Assembly: GCA_013140705.1 (NCBI GenBank)
Contig: JABFSH010000020.1
Location: forward strand, 62,001 to 126,000
Reading direction: 5' to 3'
Length of the DNA: 64,000 bases
Source: Methylococcaceae bacterium
GTDB lineage: Bacteria > Pseudomonadota > Gammaproteobacteria > Methylococcales > Methylomonadaceae
This document shows, one piece after another, positions 1 to 9,079 of the stretch. The translations under genes and the position numbers were made by a program. A model generated the notes under the pieces. It saw nothing but the letters and a program-made list of their open reading frames with translations, was not told where the DNA came from and made no database searches. Positions within the stretch are counted from its first letter, which is position 1. Each line of letters begins with the position of its first letter.

Positions 1-2383
1 CAAGTACCGTTGCAACCAGGGCATTGATATCGCTACGTCGGAATTGATGCGGGGAAACATTGACGCCTAAGGTTAATGGGGGTATTCCAGACTCCAGCCA
101 CTGTCGGCCCTGGTTACAGGTTTCTCGTAACACCCATTCACCAATAGCCACAATCAAATGGGTTTCTTCGGCAATAGGAATGAAAAGCGACGGTGAAATG
201 AGCCCTTCGATAGGGTCTTGCCAGCGCACCAACGCTTCGGCGCCGACAATGTTGCCACTTAGAATATCTATTTGCGGTTGGTAATACAGACGCAGTTCCT
301 GTTGCTCAATCGCTCTTCGTAGCCGAGATTCCAATGCTATGCGTTGTCGAACTGAATGCGTAAGATCCTCAGAAAAATAGGCAAAACAACCGCGGCCCTG
401 ATCTTTGGCTTGATACAGCGCTGCGTCAGCATGATCCATGAGTAGTTCAAATTGGCCTCCATGTTCTGGATACAGGCTGATGCCAATGCTGGCACTAATC
501 CACACTTCATCACTTTGACTCAACTTAAAGGGCTTATTTAGATCAGCGACGATTTCTTCAGCCACTCGAGCGGCATCTTGAGGATGATTAATGTCTTCCA
601 ACAGCATAATAAATTCATCGCCACCCAAGCGGGCTACCGTGTCTACATCGCGTAATCGGCTTGTGATTCTTTCAGCGACCTGCTGAAGCAATTCGTCGCC
701 CGCTAGATGCCCTAAGCTATCATTAACTGACTTGAAGCGATCAAGATCGAGCATGAGCAATGCCAGTTTCTTGCCTTCGCGTCGTTCTACCTCAATGCAG
801 TGTTTTAACCGCTCCTTCAACAATCGCCGATTGGGAAGGTGAGTCAGTGGATCATAGAAGGCTAAATGCTTGATCTCTTCCTCGGCCAGCTTGCGCTCGG
901 TGATGTCGACATGGGTCCCGACATAATGGGAAACAACACCGTCATTCCCTTTCACGGCAGTGATCGTTAACCATTGGAGGTAAAGTTCTCCATTTTTGCG
1001 GCGGTCCCAAATTTCGCCCTGCCAGGAACCGGTGCTGTTGATGCTTTCCCACATGGCAACATAAAAAGCGTCATCGTGGCGACCCGATTTAATTAAATTC
1101 ATTTTCTGACCGATTGATTCGGCTGCGGTGTAACCGGTAGACTCAGTGAAAGCACGGTTGATCTGTAAAATGACCTGGTTGGCATCGGTGATGACCATGG
1201 ATTCCTGGGTTTCAAAAGCAGTTGCAGCGACGCGAAGATTCGCTTCTGCTTGTTTGCGTTCAGTGATGTCAATTGCAGAACCCATGTAACCGGAAAACAC
1301 TCCGTTTTCATTAAAGATGGGTATCCCTTTGTCTAATATCCAATTCCAAGTTCCATCAACACTACGTAAACGGTATTCCGATGTAATGGGATCTCGGCTT
1401 TGCGTGTTTTGGTAATACCCCGCGAAAGCGGTATCCCGGTCATCAGGATGTACCGTTTGGATCCACTCTTGGTAAGCTATGTGCGCTGAATAAATCCCGG
1501 TAAAATCACGCCAGGATTGATTAGCGAAAGACGGGTTTCCGTTTTCATCAGTAATCCAAATCATTACAGGCGAGTTGTTTGCCATGCGGCGAAAACGATC
1601 TTCGCTTTCCAGAAGCGCCGCTTCGGCTTGTTTCCGAAAAGTGACATCTCGCAAGGCGCTGGCGAAAAATTGACCTTGTTCCGTTTTAATGGGGCTTAAA
1701 CTGATGTCCACGTCAAATTCACTGTTATCTTTTTTTAAAGCCAGTAACACGCGGCTCATTTCTGTCGTTTGAGAGCAGGGTGAGCTGGCAAATTGGGCGC
1801 GTAGTTTGGGATGGTTCGAACGAAAGCGCTCCGGCACCAAAATGTCAATCGACTGTCCGACTAATTCATGGGCCTTATAGCCCAGCAGGCATTCCGCTTG
1901 CTGATTAACCATGGTAATAATTCCCTGATCATTGCTGATTAACATGGCATCCGGCGTCGCATTGAAAATAGCACGAAGATAGGTTTCACTTGTTTTCAAG
2001 GCCTCCGGACTTGGCAACTGTAATAGTTTTGGAATCAACGGCCAAACGAGTAAAGCAGTGACGATTGAAACAAGTGCTGTTGCAAATTTGATGAGTCCTT
2101 CTAACCAGTAGTCCGGGAACCAAATGGTCCAGATACTCATTAAATGGGTTGTGCCACATAACAGAATAAAAATCCCAAACAGTACAAATACCCAGCGATA
2201 GACAAGATCTGTGCGTTTGTGAACAAAATACAACAGCGCAAAGGGAATTGAAAAATAAGCGAGCGCAATGATGGTATCGCTAACGATGTGTAACCATAAA
2301 ACCGATGGGAGCCAGAGATAACAAGCTCCGTGTGGCATAAAATTAATTGTTACACCTAAAAATTCATTAAGCCAGGTAAACAT
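1..2383 (-). CDS. Ethylene-receptor-like membrane sensor with PAS-PAS-PAS-GGDEF-EAL (3' end off the window)
   Basis: About 794 codons are visible; the C-terminus runs off the left edge. Order seen: N-terminal membrane segments (residues about 25-115), three PAS domains (about 128-245, 258-370, 380-495), a GGDEF domain with an intact GGDEF motif at 587-591, and an EAL domain with its EAL triplet at 716-718. Such proteins make and/or degrade c-di-GMP. The N-terminal domain is not an ordinary sensor: it carries SDTIIALAYFSIP at 35-47, YRWVFVLFGIF at 62-72 and LCGTTHL at 75-81. This pattern, including Asp36, Tyr43, Pro47, Cys76 and His80, matches the copper/ethylene-binding domain of plant ETR1 (Asp25, Tyr32, Pro36, Cys65, His69). 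The start is the ATG at 2383. No partner gene is adjacent; a PilZ protein lies 670 bp upstream. Ligand and net enzyme activity are inference. Confidence 0.9.
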   Translation of the reverse strand, partial: MFTWLNEFLGVTINFMPHGACYLWLPSVLWLHIVSDTIIALAYFSIPFALLYFVHKRTDLVYRWVFVLFGIFILLCGTTHLMSIWTIWFPDYWLEGLIKFATALVSIVTALLVWPLIPKLLQLPSPEALKTSETYLRAIFNATPDAMLISNDQGIITMVNQQAECLLGYKAHELVGQSIDILVPERFRSNHPKLRAQFASSPCSQTTEMSRVLLALKKDNSEFDVDISLSPIKTEQGQFFASALRDVTFRKQAEAALLESEDRFRRMANNSPVMIWITDENGNPSFANQSWRDFTGIYSAHIAYQEWIQTVHPDDRDTAFAGYYQNTQSRDPITSEYRLRSVDGTWNWILDKGIPIFNENGVFSGYMGSAIDITERKQAEANLRVAATAFETQESMVITDANQVILQINRAFTESTGYTAAESIGQKMNLIKSGRHDDAFYVAMWESINSTGSWQGEIWDRRKNGELYLQWLTITAVKGNDGVVSHYVGTHVDITERKLAEEEIKHLAFYDPLTHLPNRRLLKERLKHCIEVERREGKKLALLMLDLDRFKSVNDSLGHLAGDELLQQVAERITSRLRDVDTVARLGGDEFIMLLEDINHPQDAARVAEEIVADLNKPFKLSQSDEVWISASIGISLYPEHGGQFELLMDHADAALYQAKDQGRGCFAYFSEDLTHSVRQRIALESRLRRAIEQQELRLYYQPQIDILSGNIVGAEALVRWQDPIEGLISPSLFIPIAEETHLIVAIGEWVLRETCNQGRQWLESGIPPLTLGVNVSPHQFRRSDINALVATVL

Positions 2384-3051
2384 GTATCCCCTTACTATTT
2401 GGCTAAGTGTTGATTTTGAGCATGCTGAGCTTCGTCGTGTTCGAAAGTATGCAGTTAGATGTCAGTCCTGCCGACGTTTTTATGACCGCATCCGGTGTTT
2501 GAACGTTCAATAGTGGCAATGACATGTCCGCTCAATTGACATAGGGCTGCCGAATTATCTTCTCGATGAAACCGGATGGCTGCTTTGGTCTCATGGTCGC
2601 CAATTAGCCAGTATGCCTTTGGAATCGAAAAGATCACGGAGGCTCATTTGCTCTTTTAGTATACAGGCAATGGTGTGGCGAATACGGTTTGGAACCACGG
2701 ATAGTCTTCGTCCGTATACGGTTGAGCATGATAAGACACTTTGATATGTTCCGGGCGGTTGTCTGAGTCCATACTCTGATATCTGAGATTAGACCCAAAA
2801 ATCGTTCCGGACTGCCTTGAAGATCTGGTTCGCCGGACAGGGCTTGATCCTGCACCCATCTATATTGAACGGTAGTGATCAGTCACGAACTGGAGCGATT
2901 CACCAGTCACATAATCATTCACTGACTGACTGCATATCAAGAACCCTTACAATAAAATCGACGGTTATTTACTCTCGAGTTGTCAAAATTTTTGTGACGG
3001 CCGACAGTTGTCCGAGGCTGTGACCCAACGATTGGATCAGACATAGACATA
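2384..3051. other. Intergenic region without a confident gene
   Basis: 668 bp between the GGDEF/EAL gene and the PilZ gene. On the minus strand one frame stays open from 2859 to 2455 apart from two stops five codons apart (about 2656 and 2644). The hypothetical translation has no domain I recognise. It may be a decayed gene or chance. The region must also hold the promoter of the GGDEF/EAL gene, which I could not place. Confidence 0.4.
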
Positions 3052-3963
3052 TCACATGCCAAAGAAAATATAACCGACAATGGCGCTAGTTCCTATGCCG
3101 ACAATTTTGACTTTGTCCAACAAGGTTTGATGACTCCAGAAATAAAGGCAGCTTGATTTCTTGCGCGTCCAGAATAAAAGCTGGCGCTTGCTCAATCGCA
3201 TAAAAGCGGATGAGCCCAGGCGTCCAAAATAGTACAGGGCTATAAGTCCGAAGGTAACCAGCACATAAAACGCTATAACCTGCGTCTCGTGCGTGCCGGT
3301 ATGGAAAAGATGTTCAATGACATGATCAAGTCCCATTTCAAGGTACTCAAAGACTAAGTGCAACATGTGCAAAAATATCTCAATCAGATGGTGGCCCACG
3401 TCCATCAGCAGATCCAATGCGAGGTCAGGCACAGTTAGAATGGCTAATGGGATGGTTATTATGGCGCCATTAACGAGGAATTGTTGTTTTTTTCTTTTGC
3501 CGACATGTTTATTCAGCAACTCGCTGTCCTCTGCCGTCAAATTGATAAACTGAGCGCCAATTGAATAAGGATGCCGGTTACTTTCATAAGGATTGCTGGG
3601 TTTGCAATAAACCACTTTGCAACAGGTCATTACAACTGTCATGCTGGACAGGAAAAGTATCCTGAGCATTAAAAAATCGCCGGCTTCCATCTGCTCCTTA
3701 CAGGTAAAGGCGATGCCGCCAGAACTGATGTTAGCGTTCAGCGTATCGTTTTCCTGGCTTTGCGAATAGGGAAATGATGGCTCAACGGCCAAGCCTGCAG
3801 ACGATTGGGATCGAGCAAAACTATTGAGAATATTATCGAAGCCGGGTTGCGTTTCGTTGAGCTGATTAAGCGCAATTTTTTGGTAGAAAAGATTTACCTG
3901 CTCATAAACGCGCAATGCAACTCTTTGATTTGATTTTTTGTCATTTACCTTGGAAGTGGGCAT
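3052..3963 (-). CDS. PilZ-domain membrane protein with a His-rich segment
   Basis: 303 aa. The N-terminal half is a PilZ c-di-GMP receptor domain: RVALR (RxxxR) near residues 14-18 and NISSGG (the N/DxSxxG motif) about 75 residues further on. The C-terminal half is hydrophobic, with a segment from about residue 170 (IITIPLAILTVPDLALDLLM), a second near 235-255 and a third at the extreme C-terminus. Between the first two lies a stretch with eight histidines in about 40 residues (GHHLIEIFLHMLH..., HVIEHLFHTGTHE), which could bind metal or form an amphipathic helix. The frame is open to a TTG at 3987, but the ATG at 3963 has GAGGA six bases upstream and is preferred. It probably couples c-di-GMP to a membrane function; the output is unknown. 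Confidence 0.8.
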   Translation of the reverse strand: MPTSKVNDKKSNQRVALRVYEQVNLFYQKIALNQLNETQPGFDNILNSFARSQSSAGLAVEPSFPYSQSQENDTLNANISSGGIAFTCKEQMEAGDFLMLRILFLSSMTVVMTCCKVVYCKPSNPYESNRHPYSIGAQFINLTAEDSELLNKHVGKRKKQQFLVNGAIITIPLAILTVPDLALDLLMDVGHHLIEIFLHMLHLVFEYLEMGLDHVIEHLFHTGTHETQVIAFYVLVTFGLIALYYFGRLGSSAFMRLSKRQLLFWTRKKSSCLYFWSHQTLLDKVKIVGIGTSAIVGYIFFGM

Positions 3964-4530
3964 CGAAATCCTCAAACACTTGATCAATACAGTCTGTTCA
4001 TAATAGTTGAATAAGCAAAATTCTCAATTCGGGGTTGACGCCATTTGGTAATGTTACCTTTTCAACTACTTCGCCTTGCTGGAGAGCACGGGTCCGAAAA
4101 TGGCCGTTTTCTCGGGTCAACACAAGGAAATTCCCTAGTTACAAATGACAGTTGTAAAATCAGCGGTAAATAGCAGGAATGAATCGCCCAAAATAAGCAT
4201 TCCTGATTACGTATAAGCTTCAGCCGAAATCAAAGAGTCATAAGTTTCCAAAAACTTCGCCCCGGCATGACGGAGACTTGAGTGTCTGCTGTTTCAACTG
4301 GAGCTTGTGGGTAATCAGGTAAGCATTTGAATGTTGCAAAGCTTCAGTTTTGCAAATCAAATCTCGTTTCCAGCTTTATTGCGGATTTCAAAGATAAATT
4401 GCATTGCAATCAAAATTTGATAGCATTCCCATTTGAATGCAACAACACACAAAAGCCTTCCATTTCGAATTCGCTTTATTACAGCTCACTTAAAATAAAC
4501 ACCCTTAATTCAAAAGCATAATATCTGCCG
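3964..4530. other. Intergenic region, divergent promoters expected
   Basis: 567 bp between two divergently transcribed genes. A 64-codon open frame at 4327-4521 begins with a non-ATG codon, has low-complexity content and matches nothing I know, so I do not call it. No terminator or repeat was seen. Confidence 0.4.
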
Positions 4531-5844
4531 ATGGGATTCAACATGTTCAATATTGTCAAAGGAGACATCTGGCTGTTAGACGAGCAAAGGCTTTCCCTGT
4601 CTAAAGGGGCAATCATCAAGTCGCTAAAAATAGGTATCTTGTCTGCACAGGGTTTCTCCCGCGATCTTTGTCCGCTTAGGGCTTCTGCATTAACACTTTA
4701 TAGTTTATTGTCGATAGTGCCCGTCATAGCCATGTTGTTTGGTATTGCCAAAGGTTTTGGTTTTGAAAAAATGCTGGAGCAACGATTGATCGAACAGGCG
4801 CCAGAGCAGGATGCGCTGGTATTGCAGCTCATCAGTTTTGCTCAGAATCTTCTGGACAGCACTAAAGGTGGCGTTGTTGCCGGAATAGGTATTGTTGTTC
4901 TGTTTTGGACCATTATCAACGTCATTGGAAATATCGAAGAATCCTTTAATTTCATCTGGAAAATACACAGCGGGCGATCAATCAGTCGTAAATTTAGTGA
5001 TTATTTATCGCTCATGTTGTTGGCTCCCATCCTGCTGATAGCGTCCAGCAGTATTACCGTGCTATTGAAAACAAAGATAACCTGGCTAATAACCGTTATT
5101 GAGTTACCGGACTTTGGCACCTGGCTAGTCATAAAGGCACTGGGCTTGTTGCCTTTGATTCTGATGATCGGATTATTTGCCTTTACGTTTATTTTTATGC
5201 CAAATCATAAAATCAATTCCAGAGCCGGAATAATTGCCGGCGTAGTGACAGGAATTCTTTACGATGTACTGCAGGGGGCCTATCTAAGCCTGCAGATTGG
5301 CGTATCCAGTTATAATGCCATTTACGGCAGTTTTGCAGCGTTACCCTTATTTGTCGTCTGGTTGCAAATGGGCTGGATGGTTATCTTATTGGGTTGTGAG
5401 GTCTCTTTTTTCCTGCAAAATTATGAAAATAATCGCAACAATAACCGGTTTTCTGATTTAAGTTTTTCCCTGAAAAAAGTTATTGCTCTCCAAATTACGC
5501 ATTTGATCATCAAGAACTTTATTCTGTTGAATAATCCATTAACTGCGGCTGAAATAGCGACACGACTGGTTATCCCGATAGCAATTGTCCAGCCCGTTTT
5601 ATCAAAGTTAATGGCAAGTCATATTATTGTCGAGCTGAACAATCCGGACGAAGATGATGATGTTTATATGCCTGCAGTCGATATCAACAGGCTCACAATT
5701 GCTTATGTTATTAACGCACTGGAACAGTGTGGACAAAATCATTTTCCGGATATCAATCAGGAGCAACTTTTTATGAACGCAGTTGAATATTTCCGGAAAT
5801 TGATGGAAGATTCTGAACAAAATAATTTGTTAAAAGATATTTAA
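4531..5844 (+). CDS. YihY/BrkB (UPF0761) family inner-membrane protein
   Basis: 437 aa. The first 300 residues have the six-helix pattern of the YihY/virulence-factor-BrkB family, including the early ASALTLYSLLSIVPVIAML helix, the NIEESFNFIWKI segment and the late SYNAIYGSFAALPLFVVWLQ segment. The C-terminal 130 residues are soluble and look like the winged-helix tail found in longer gammaproteobacterial members. The family was once annotated as ribonuclease BN; that assignment is obsolete and the function is unsettled (membrane transport or envelope). ATG at 4531 is used; an in-frame ATG at 4543 is an alternative, and neither has a good Shine-Dalgarno. A terminator follows directly, so the gene is monocistronic. 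Confidence 0.88.
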   Translation: MGFNMFNIVKGDIWLLDEQRLSLSKGAIIKSLKIGILSAQGFSRDLCPLRASALTLYSLLSIVPVIAMLFGIAKGFGFEKMLEQRLIEQAPEQDALVLQLISFAQNLLDSTKGGVVAGIGIVVLFWTIINVIGNIEESFNFIWKIHSGRSISRKFSDYLSLMLLAPILLIASSSITVLLKTKITWLITVIELPDFGTWLVIKALGLLPLILMIGLFAFTFIFMPNHKINSRAGIIAGVVTGILYDVLQGAYLSLQIGVSSYNAIYGSFAALPLFVVWLQMGWMVILLGCEVSFFLQNYENNRNNNRFSDLSFSLKKVIALQITHLIIKNFILLNNPLTAAEIATRLVIPIAIVQPVLSKLMASHIIVELNNPDEDDDVYMPAVDINRLTIAYVINALEQCGQNHFPDINQEQLFMNAVEYFRKLMEDSEQNNLLKDI

Positions 5845-5866
5845 ACCGGTCACCGCCGGTTTTTTG
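5844..5866 (+). terminator. Intrinsic terminator of the BrkB/YihY gene
   Basis: Perfect 6-bp stem AACCGG (5844-5849) / CCGGTT (5856-5861) with a six-base loop, followed by further Ts. The stem begins at the last base of the stop codon. Confidence 0.75.
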
Positions 5867-5985
5867 CGGTGAAAATCGAAGAACCATGGATTCAAGGGTG
5901 GGTCTTGAACCGGAAACCAGCTGCCAGGATGACACCCTGAACACATCTTTATCGGGATGCCGGCCATCCGCACCGGTATGGCGAT

Positions 5986-6768
5986 TTAGCTAAAGCAGCT
6001 TGCCAACCGGGATGAGTGTTGGGAGTATTCGCAGAATAAGTTCCATAATCCCAAAACGCTAACAATGACCAGACCGGCACCAACCCAGCGTTTGAACAGC
6101 AAATCATTGCGCATAATGGCGTTATGGGCTTTCAAGCCCAGCACATGACCAATGGCGGCAATCGGTAATAATGTCAGTGCAGTTAGAAAATGCAAATCAA
6201 CCGACAGCGCAATAAACGTTGTCATCTTGATGCTTACCAGGATGAACCATAACACAAACAGGGTGTCGCGCAATTTGTACTTGCTGACATTTCGCATGTA
6301 GACGGCTACCATCAATGGCGCCCCGGTCAAGGATGTTCCGGCAATATATCCTCCTAAAATAAGCAGCATTTTATCCGCCCAGGCATGATGGCTTTCAATG
6401 CTTCGGTTGAATACCCAGGTGAAGCCATAAAACAGGGTAATCGAATAAATAAAGCTATTCAGCCATAATACGGGAAGATTCACCAGACCGAAAACGCCCA
6501 GGATGGCCGGAGGAACAATGTAAATGGAAGAACGCCGCAAATAGGGCCAGTCAACATTATGCAAGCGGTTTAGCAGCGTTAAGCCGGAAAAAACCAGTAA
6601 ATGCACGCTAATGATGGGTAACCATAAAAGCGGATTATTATGCACGAACAGCATCAGAGGCAGTCCAAGTGCTGCACCGCCAAAACCAAACCCGGTCCGC
6701 ACAAAGCCGGTCCAAACGAACACCAGGGCAATTGACGCCATTTGGTAAGGAGAAAAATCCAGTAGCAT
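5986..6768 (-). CDS. TSUP (TauE/SafE) family sulfite/organosulfonate exporter-like permease
   Basis: About 260 aa and almost entirely hydrophobic, with 7-8 predicted membrane segments. The N-terminal GFVRTGFGFGGAALGLPLML and the mid-protein GGYIAGTSLTGAPLMVAVY are the two half-repeat signatures of the TauE/SafE fold. Members move sulfite, sulfonates or other small anions across the inner membrane; the substrate here cannot be read from sequence. The ATG at 6768 is used; a TTG two codons earlier (6774) is possible. It follows the pentapeptide-repeat gene on the same strand after about 60 bp. Confidence 0.85.
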   Translation of the reverse strand: MLLDFSPYQMASIALVFVWTGFVRTGFGFGGAALGLPLMLFVHNNPLLWLPIISVHLLVFSGLTLLNRLHNVDWPYLRRSSIYIVPPAILGVFGLVNLPVLWLNSFIYSITLFYGFTWVFNRSIESHHAWADKMLLILGGYIAGTSLTGAPLMVAVYMRNVSKYKLRDTLFVLWFILVSIKMTTFIALSVDLHFLTALTLLPIAAIGHVLGLKAHNAIMRNDLLFKRWVGAGLVIVSVLGLWNLFCEYSQHSSRLASCFS

Positions 6769-6828
6769 GCTCAAGACTATTTTGAGTGATTGTTTCGGTT
6801 TTTGATCGATTGCTTCAACACGCCATCA

Positions 6829-9027
6829 TTATTGATGGTTCTGTTGTTCGGCAGTATTCCGTAATTTGTTGAGTATTTGCTCAGGGAGCGCAGCTAGTCC
6901 CGGGCAAGGTTTGGGCATGTCCAGTACCTTGAGTAATTCAGTGGTCAAGCCAAAATACGGGGAACTGTTTTGGGCTGTTTCGGAACTACGTATTGCAATG
7001 CCTGTGGCAATTGAGGCATCGGAGCAAGCCAGCTCTCGCAGTTTGGGGTGCAAACTCTCCGTCCGGTAGGCAGCAAGCTGTTCAGGTTGGTGATAGTCAC
7101 AGAGCAATAGAGCAGTTTTCGCACTATAGCAGCCTTTTCGACGGGGTGATTGATTAAGCGACATACGTGTGTCGGCTGACTGCAAGCGTTTCTGTAGGGC
7201 GCTAAGTTTTTCAGGATCCATTATGGGTTGCAGCATCGTTTCCAGTTTTTGTTGGTGGTGGGTATTCCAGTCGGCCTCTGCGCTCTCGACAAGATAAATG
7301 CCTTCGAGATTGGTTTGGGACCAGTCACTGCCGTGGACGCGAGTCTCCTGGAGTAGGGCACCCTGCAGATCGGCCTGCATCAGTTCCGAGCCTTCCAGTT
7401 TTGCATAACTGAGATCGACACCTTGTAACTGGGCGTTTTTCAGGTTGGCGCCCTGCAGATTTGCACCGCGCAGATCGGCGCCCTGCAGTTTTGTCCCTTG
7501 CAGGTTTGCCACCTGCAGATTCGCACCGCGTAAATCGGCGCTCTGTAATTTTGCCCAGCTCAGGTCTGCACCATGGAGATTGGCGCCACGCAGGTCGGCG
7601 TTTTGCAGATCGGCCTCAATCAAGCCGGCGCCTTGCAGTTGCGTGCCACCCAAAATTGCGCCTTGTAACTGGGTTTTGTCCCAGCCGATGATCCCCTGGA
7701 GTTTGGCTTTTAGTAATATCGCGCCTTGTAGCTGGACATGTCTCAGGTCCGCCTTGGGTAACACGGCCCCCAATAAATTGGCAAAGCGTAAATCACGATT
7801 TTGCAGATTCAGACCATCAAACTCCTTGAACGCTGCATCACGCACCGATTTGTCAAGGGCGATGGCTTTGGTCAGCAGTGAAAGCGAAACTTCTTTGGGA
7901 ACCAGACGACTTTCTTTTAGACTGAGGTTGCGCGGGAAAAAACCTAAATTGAACCATGAGCACGGACCAAACATGACCTGAAGCGATGAGGCTTCCGTTT
8001 TTTCAGCCAGTGCCAGCGACGTGCAGAAAACCAGATCATTTTTGTGGACGGCAACACTTAGCCAGGACTGTGGGGCGCGCTGGATCAACCAGTCTTCAAA
8101 ATAGGTTCTTGAATCTTCAGAAACTTTATTGTGGACTGTTGGATTGAAATAGGCATGGACGGTGATGCTTCCCGGTATTACGGCGACAATGCTCAGCAGT
8201 AACACCATGGGCAGGGAGAACAGCAAGACAACCATACCTTTGGGCTGAATGCCGTTATGCAACACCGCGTGCACGTCTAGTTCGCGCATGGGAACAGCAG
8301 GCCAACGACGCTGTAGAAAGCGTATCAATCGATTCCAGCCAAGTGCCAGCCAGTGCCGCAGGGTTGCAGGCCAGTAGCCCAGTAACTGGAAGGCAGCGTT
8401 TTTCCACCATTCCCGGGCACGATCCTGAGGCGAGGCAATTAAAGGCCACAAGGCCAGCAGCATGGCGGCATCTATCCAAACCGCGAGACGCTGTGACCAG
8501 GTGATGGCTTCGTCGTGGAAGGGCAGAAAGCGGATTTGTGCCGCGAGCAGCATTATTAAGGGGAGGGCGATGACCGTAATCCCGACTATCAAGGACAAAA
8601 GCCAGCGTATTAGCCAGACGCTGGAACGCCCCACAATGAGATGCGTGAAAGGGAAGATGAACAGGCGATCACGGATTTGCTGGCCTGATGTCGTGGTCGG
8701 GAGATCGCGGTCTAAATTCCACAGCTTGCAGGACAGCAGTTCCAGTTGCATGAGCAGATTGAAATGCAGCAGAACCACCATCCAGGGCACAACGCAGTAA
8801 AAAGCGGTTAGAGGCAATTCGACATCGAGAATCGGCAGTTTTACCGGACTGATGCGAAGTAAGTCTTCATGAGTGGTACCCCAGACAATGACGCCCAGAT
8901 ACGCCACAAAAGCCATGAACGCGATGTGCAGCGCCGCAACGGATTGCGATGCTGAATTGGCGGCATCCAGCAGTTTTTCGATATGCGGCGAAGTTTCTGC
9001 GTCAGGCTGGGAGTTGGGATGCGACAT
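6829..9027 (-). CDS. Membrane-anchored pentapeptide-repeat protein
   Basis: 732 aa. The N-terminal 290 residues contain about five membrane segments (near residues 33-53, 72-92, 140-165, 183-198 and 264-287). After a soluble linker, roughly residues 400-560 are pentapeptide repeats of the A(D/N)LxG type (LRGANL, LQGADL, LSWAKL), which fold as a right-handed quadrilateral beta-helix. The last 170 residues are unrelated and unrecognised. Pentapeptide proteins range from DNA mimics to scaffolds; the membrane anchor here argues for a scaffold or signalling role rather than gyrase protection (inference). It lies 52 bp downstream of rimI on the same strand; a short GC-rich inverted repeat in the gap (about 9052-9071) may act as a weak terminator. 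Confidence 0.85.
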   Translation of the reverse strand: MSHPNSQPDAETSPHIEKLLDAANSASQSVAALHIAFMAFVAYLGVIVWGTTHEDLLRISPVKLPILDVELPLTAFYCVVPWMVVLLHFNLLMQLELLSCKLWNLDRDLPTTTSGQQIRDRLFIFPFTHLIVGRSSVWLIRWLLSLIVGITVIALPLIMLLAAQIRFLPFHDEAITWSQRLAVWIDAAMLLALWPLIASPQDRAREWWKNAAFQLLGYWPATLRHWLALGWNRLIRFLQRRWPAVPMRELDVHAVLHNGIQPKGMVVLLFSLPMVLLLSIVAVIPGSITVHAYFNPTVHNKVSEDSRTYFEDWLIQRAPQSWLSVAVHKNDLVFCTSLALAEKTEASSLQVMFGPCSWFNLGFFPRNLSLKESRLVPKEVSLSLLTKAIALDKSVRDAAFKEFDGLNLQNRDLRFANLLGAVLPKADLRHVQLQGAILLKAKLQGIIGWDKTQLQGAILGGTQLQGAGLIEADLQNADLRGANLHGADLSWAKLQSADLRGANLQVANLQGTKLQGADLRGANLQGANLKNAQLQGVDLSYAKLEGSELMQADLQGALLQETRVHGSDWSQTNLEGIYLVESAEADWNTHHQQKLETMLQPIMDPEKLSALQKRLQSADTRMSLNQSPRRKGCYSAKTALLLCDYHQPEQLAAYRTESLHPKLRELACSDASIATGIAIRSSETAQNSSPYFGLTTELLKVLDMPKPCPGLAALPEQILNKLRNTAEQQNHQ

Positions 9028-9079
9028 GGGAAACTTGGATTTGAGGAGAAACGGGCCCGTAGAAGCCCGCTAAATTAAA

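Noticed and set aside
4327-4521. 64-codon open frame before the BrkB/YihY gene
   Set aside because: Non-ATG start, no ribosome site, composition unlike coding sequence and no recognisable family.
7445-7981. 178-codon plus-strand frame rich in Pro, Cys and Arg
   Set aside because: Antisense shadow of the pentapeptide repeats, whose periodic codons leave the opposite strand open.
9052-9071. GC-rich inverted repeat between rimI and the pentapeptide gene as a true terminator
   Set aside because: Only about five clean pairs and a short T-run; mentioned in the gene entry but not called.
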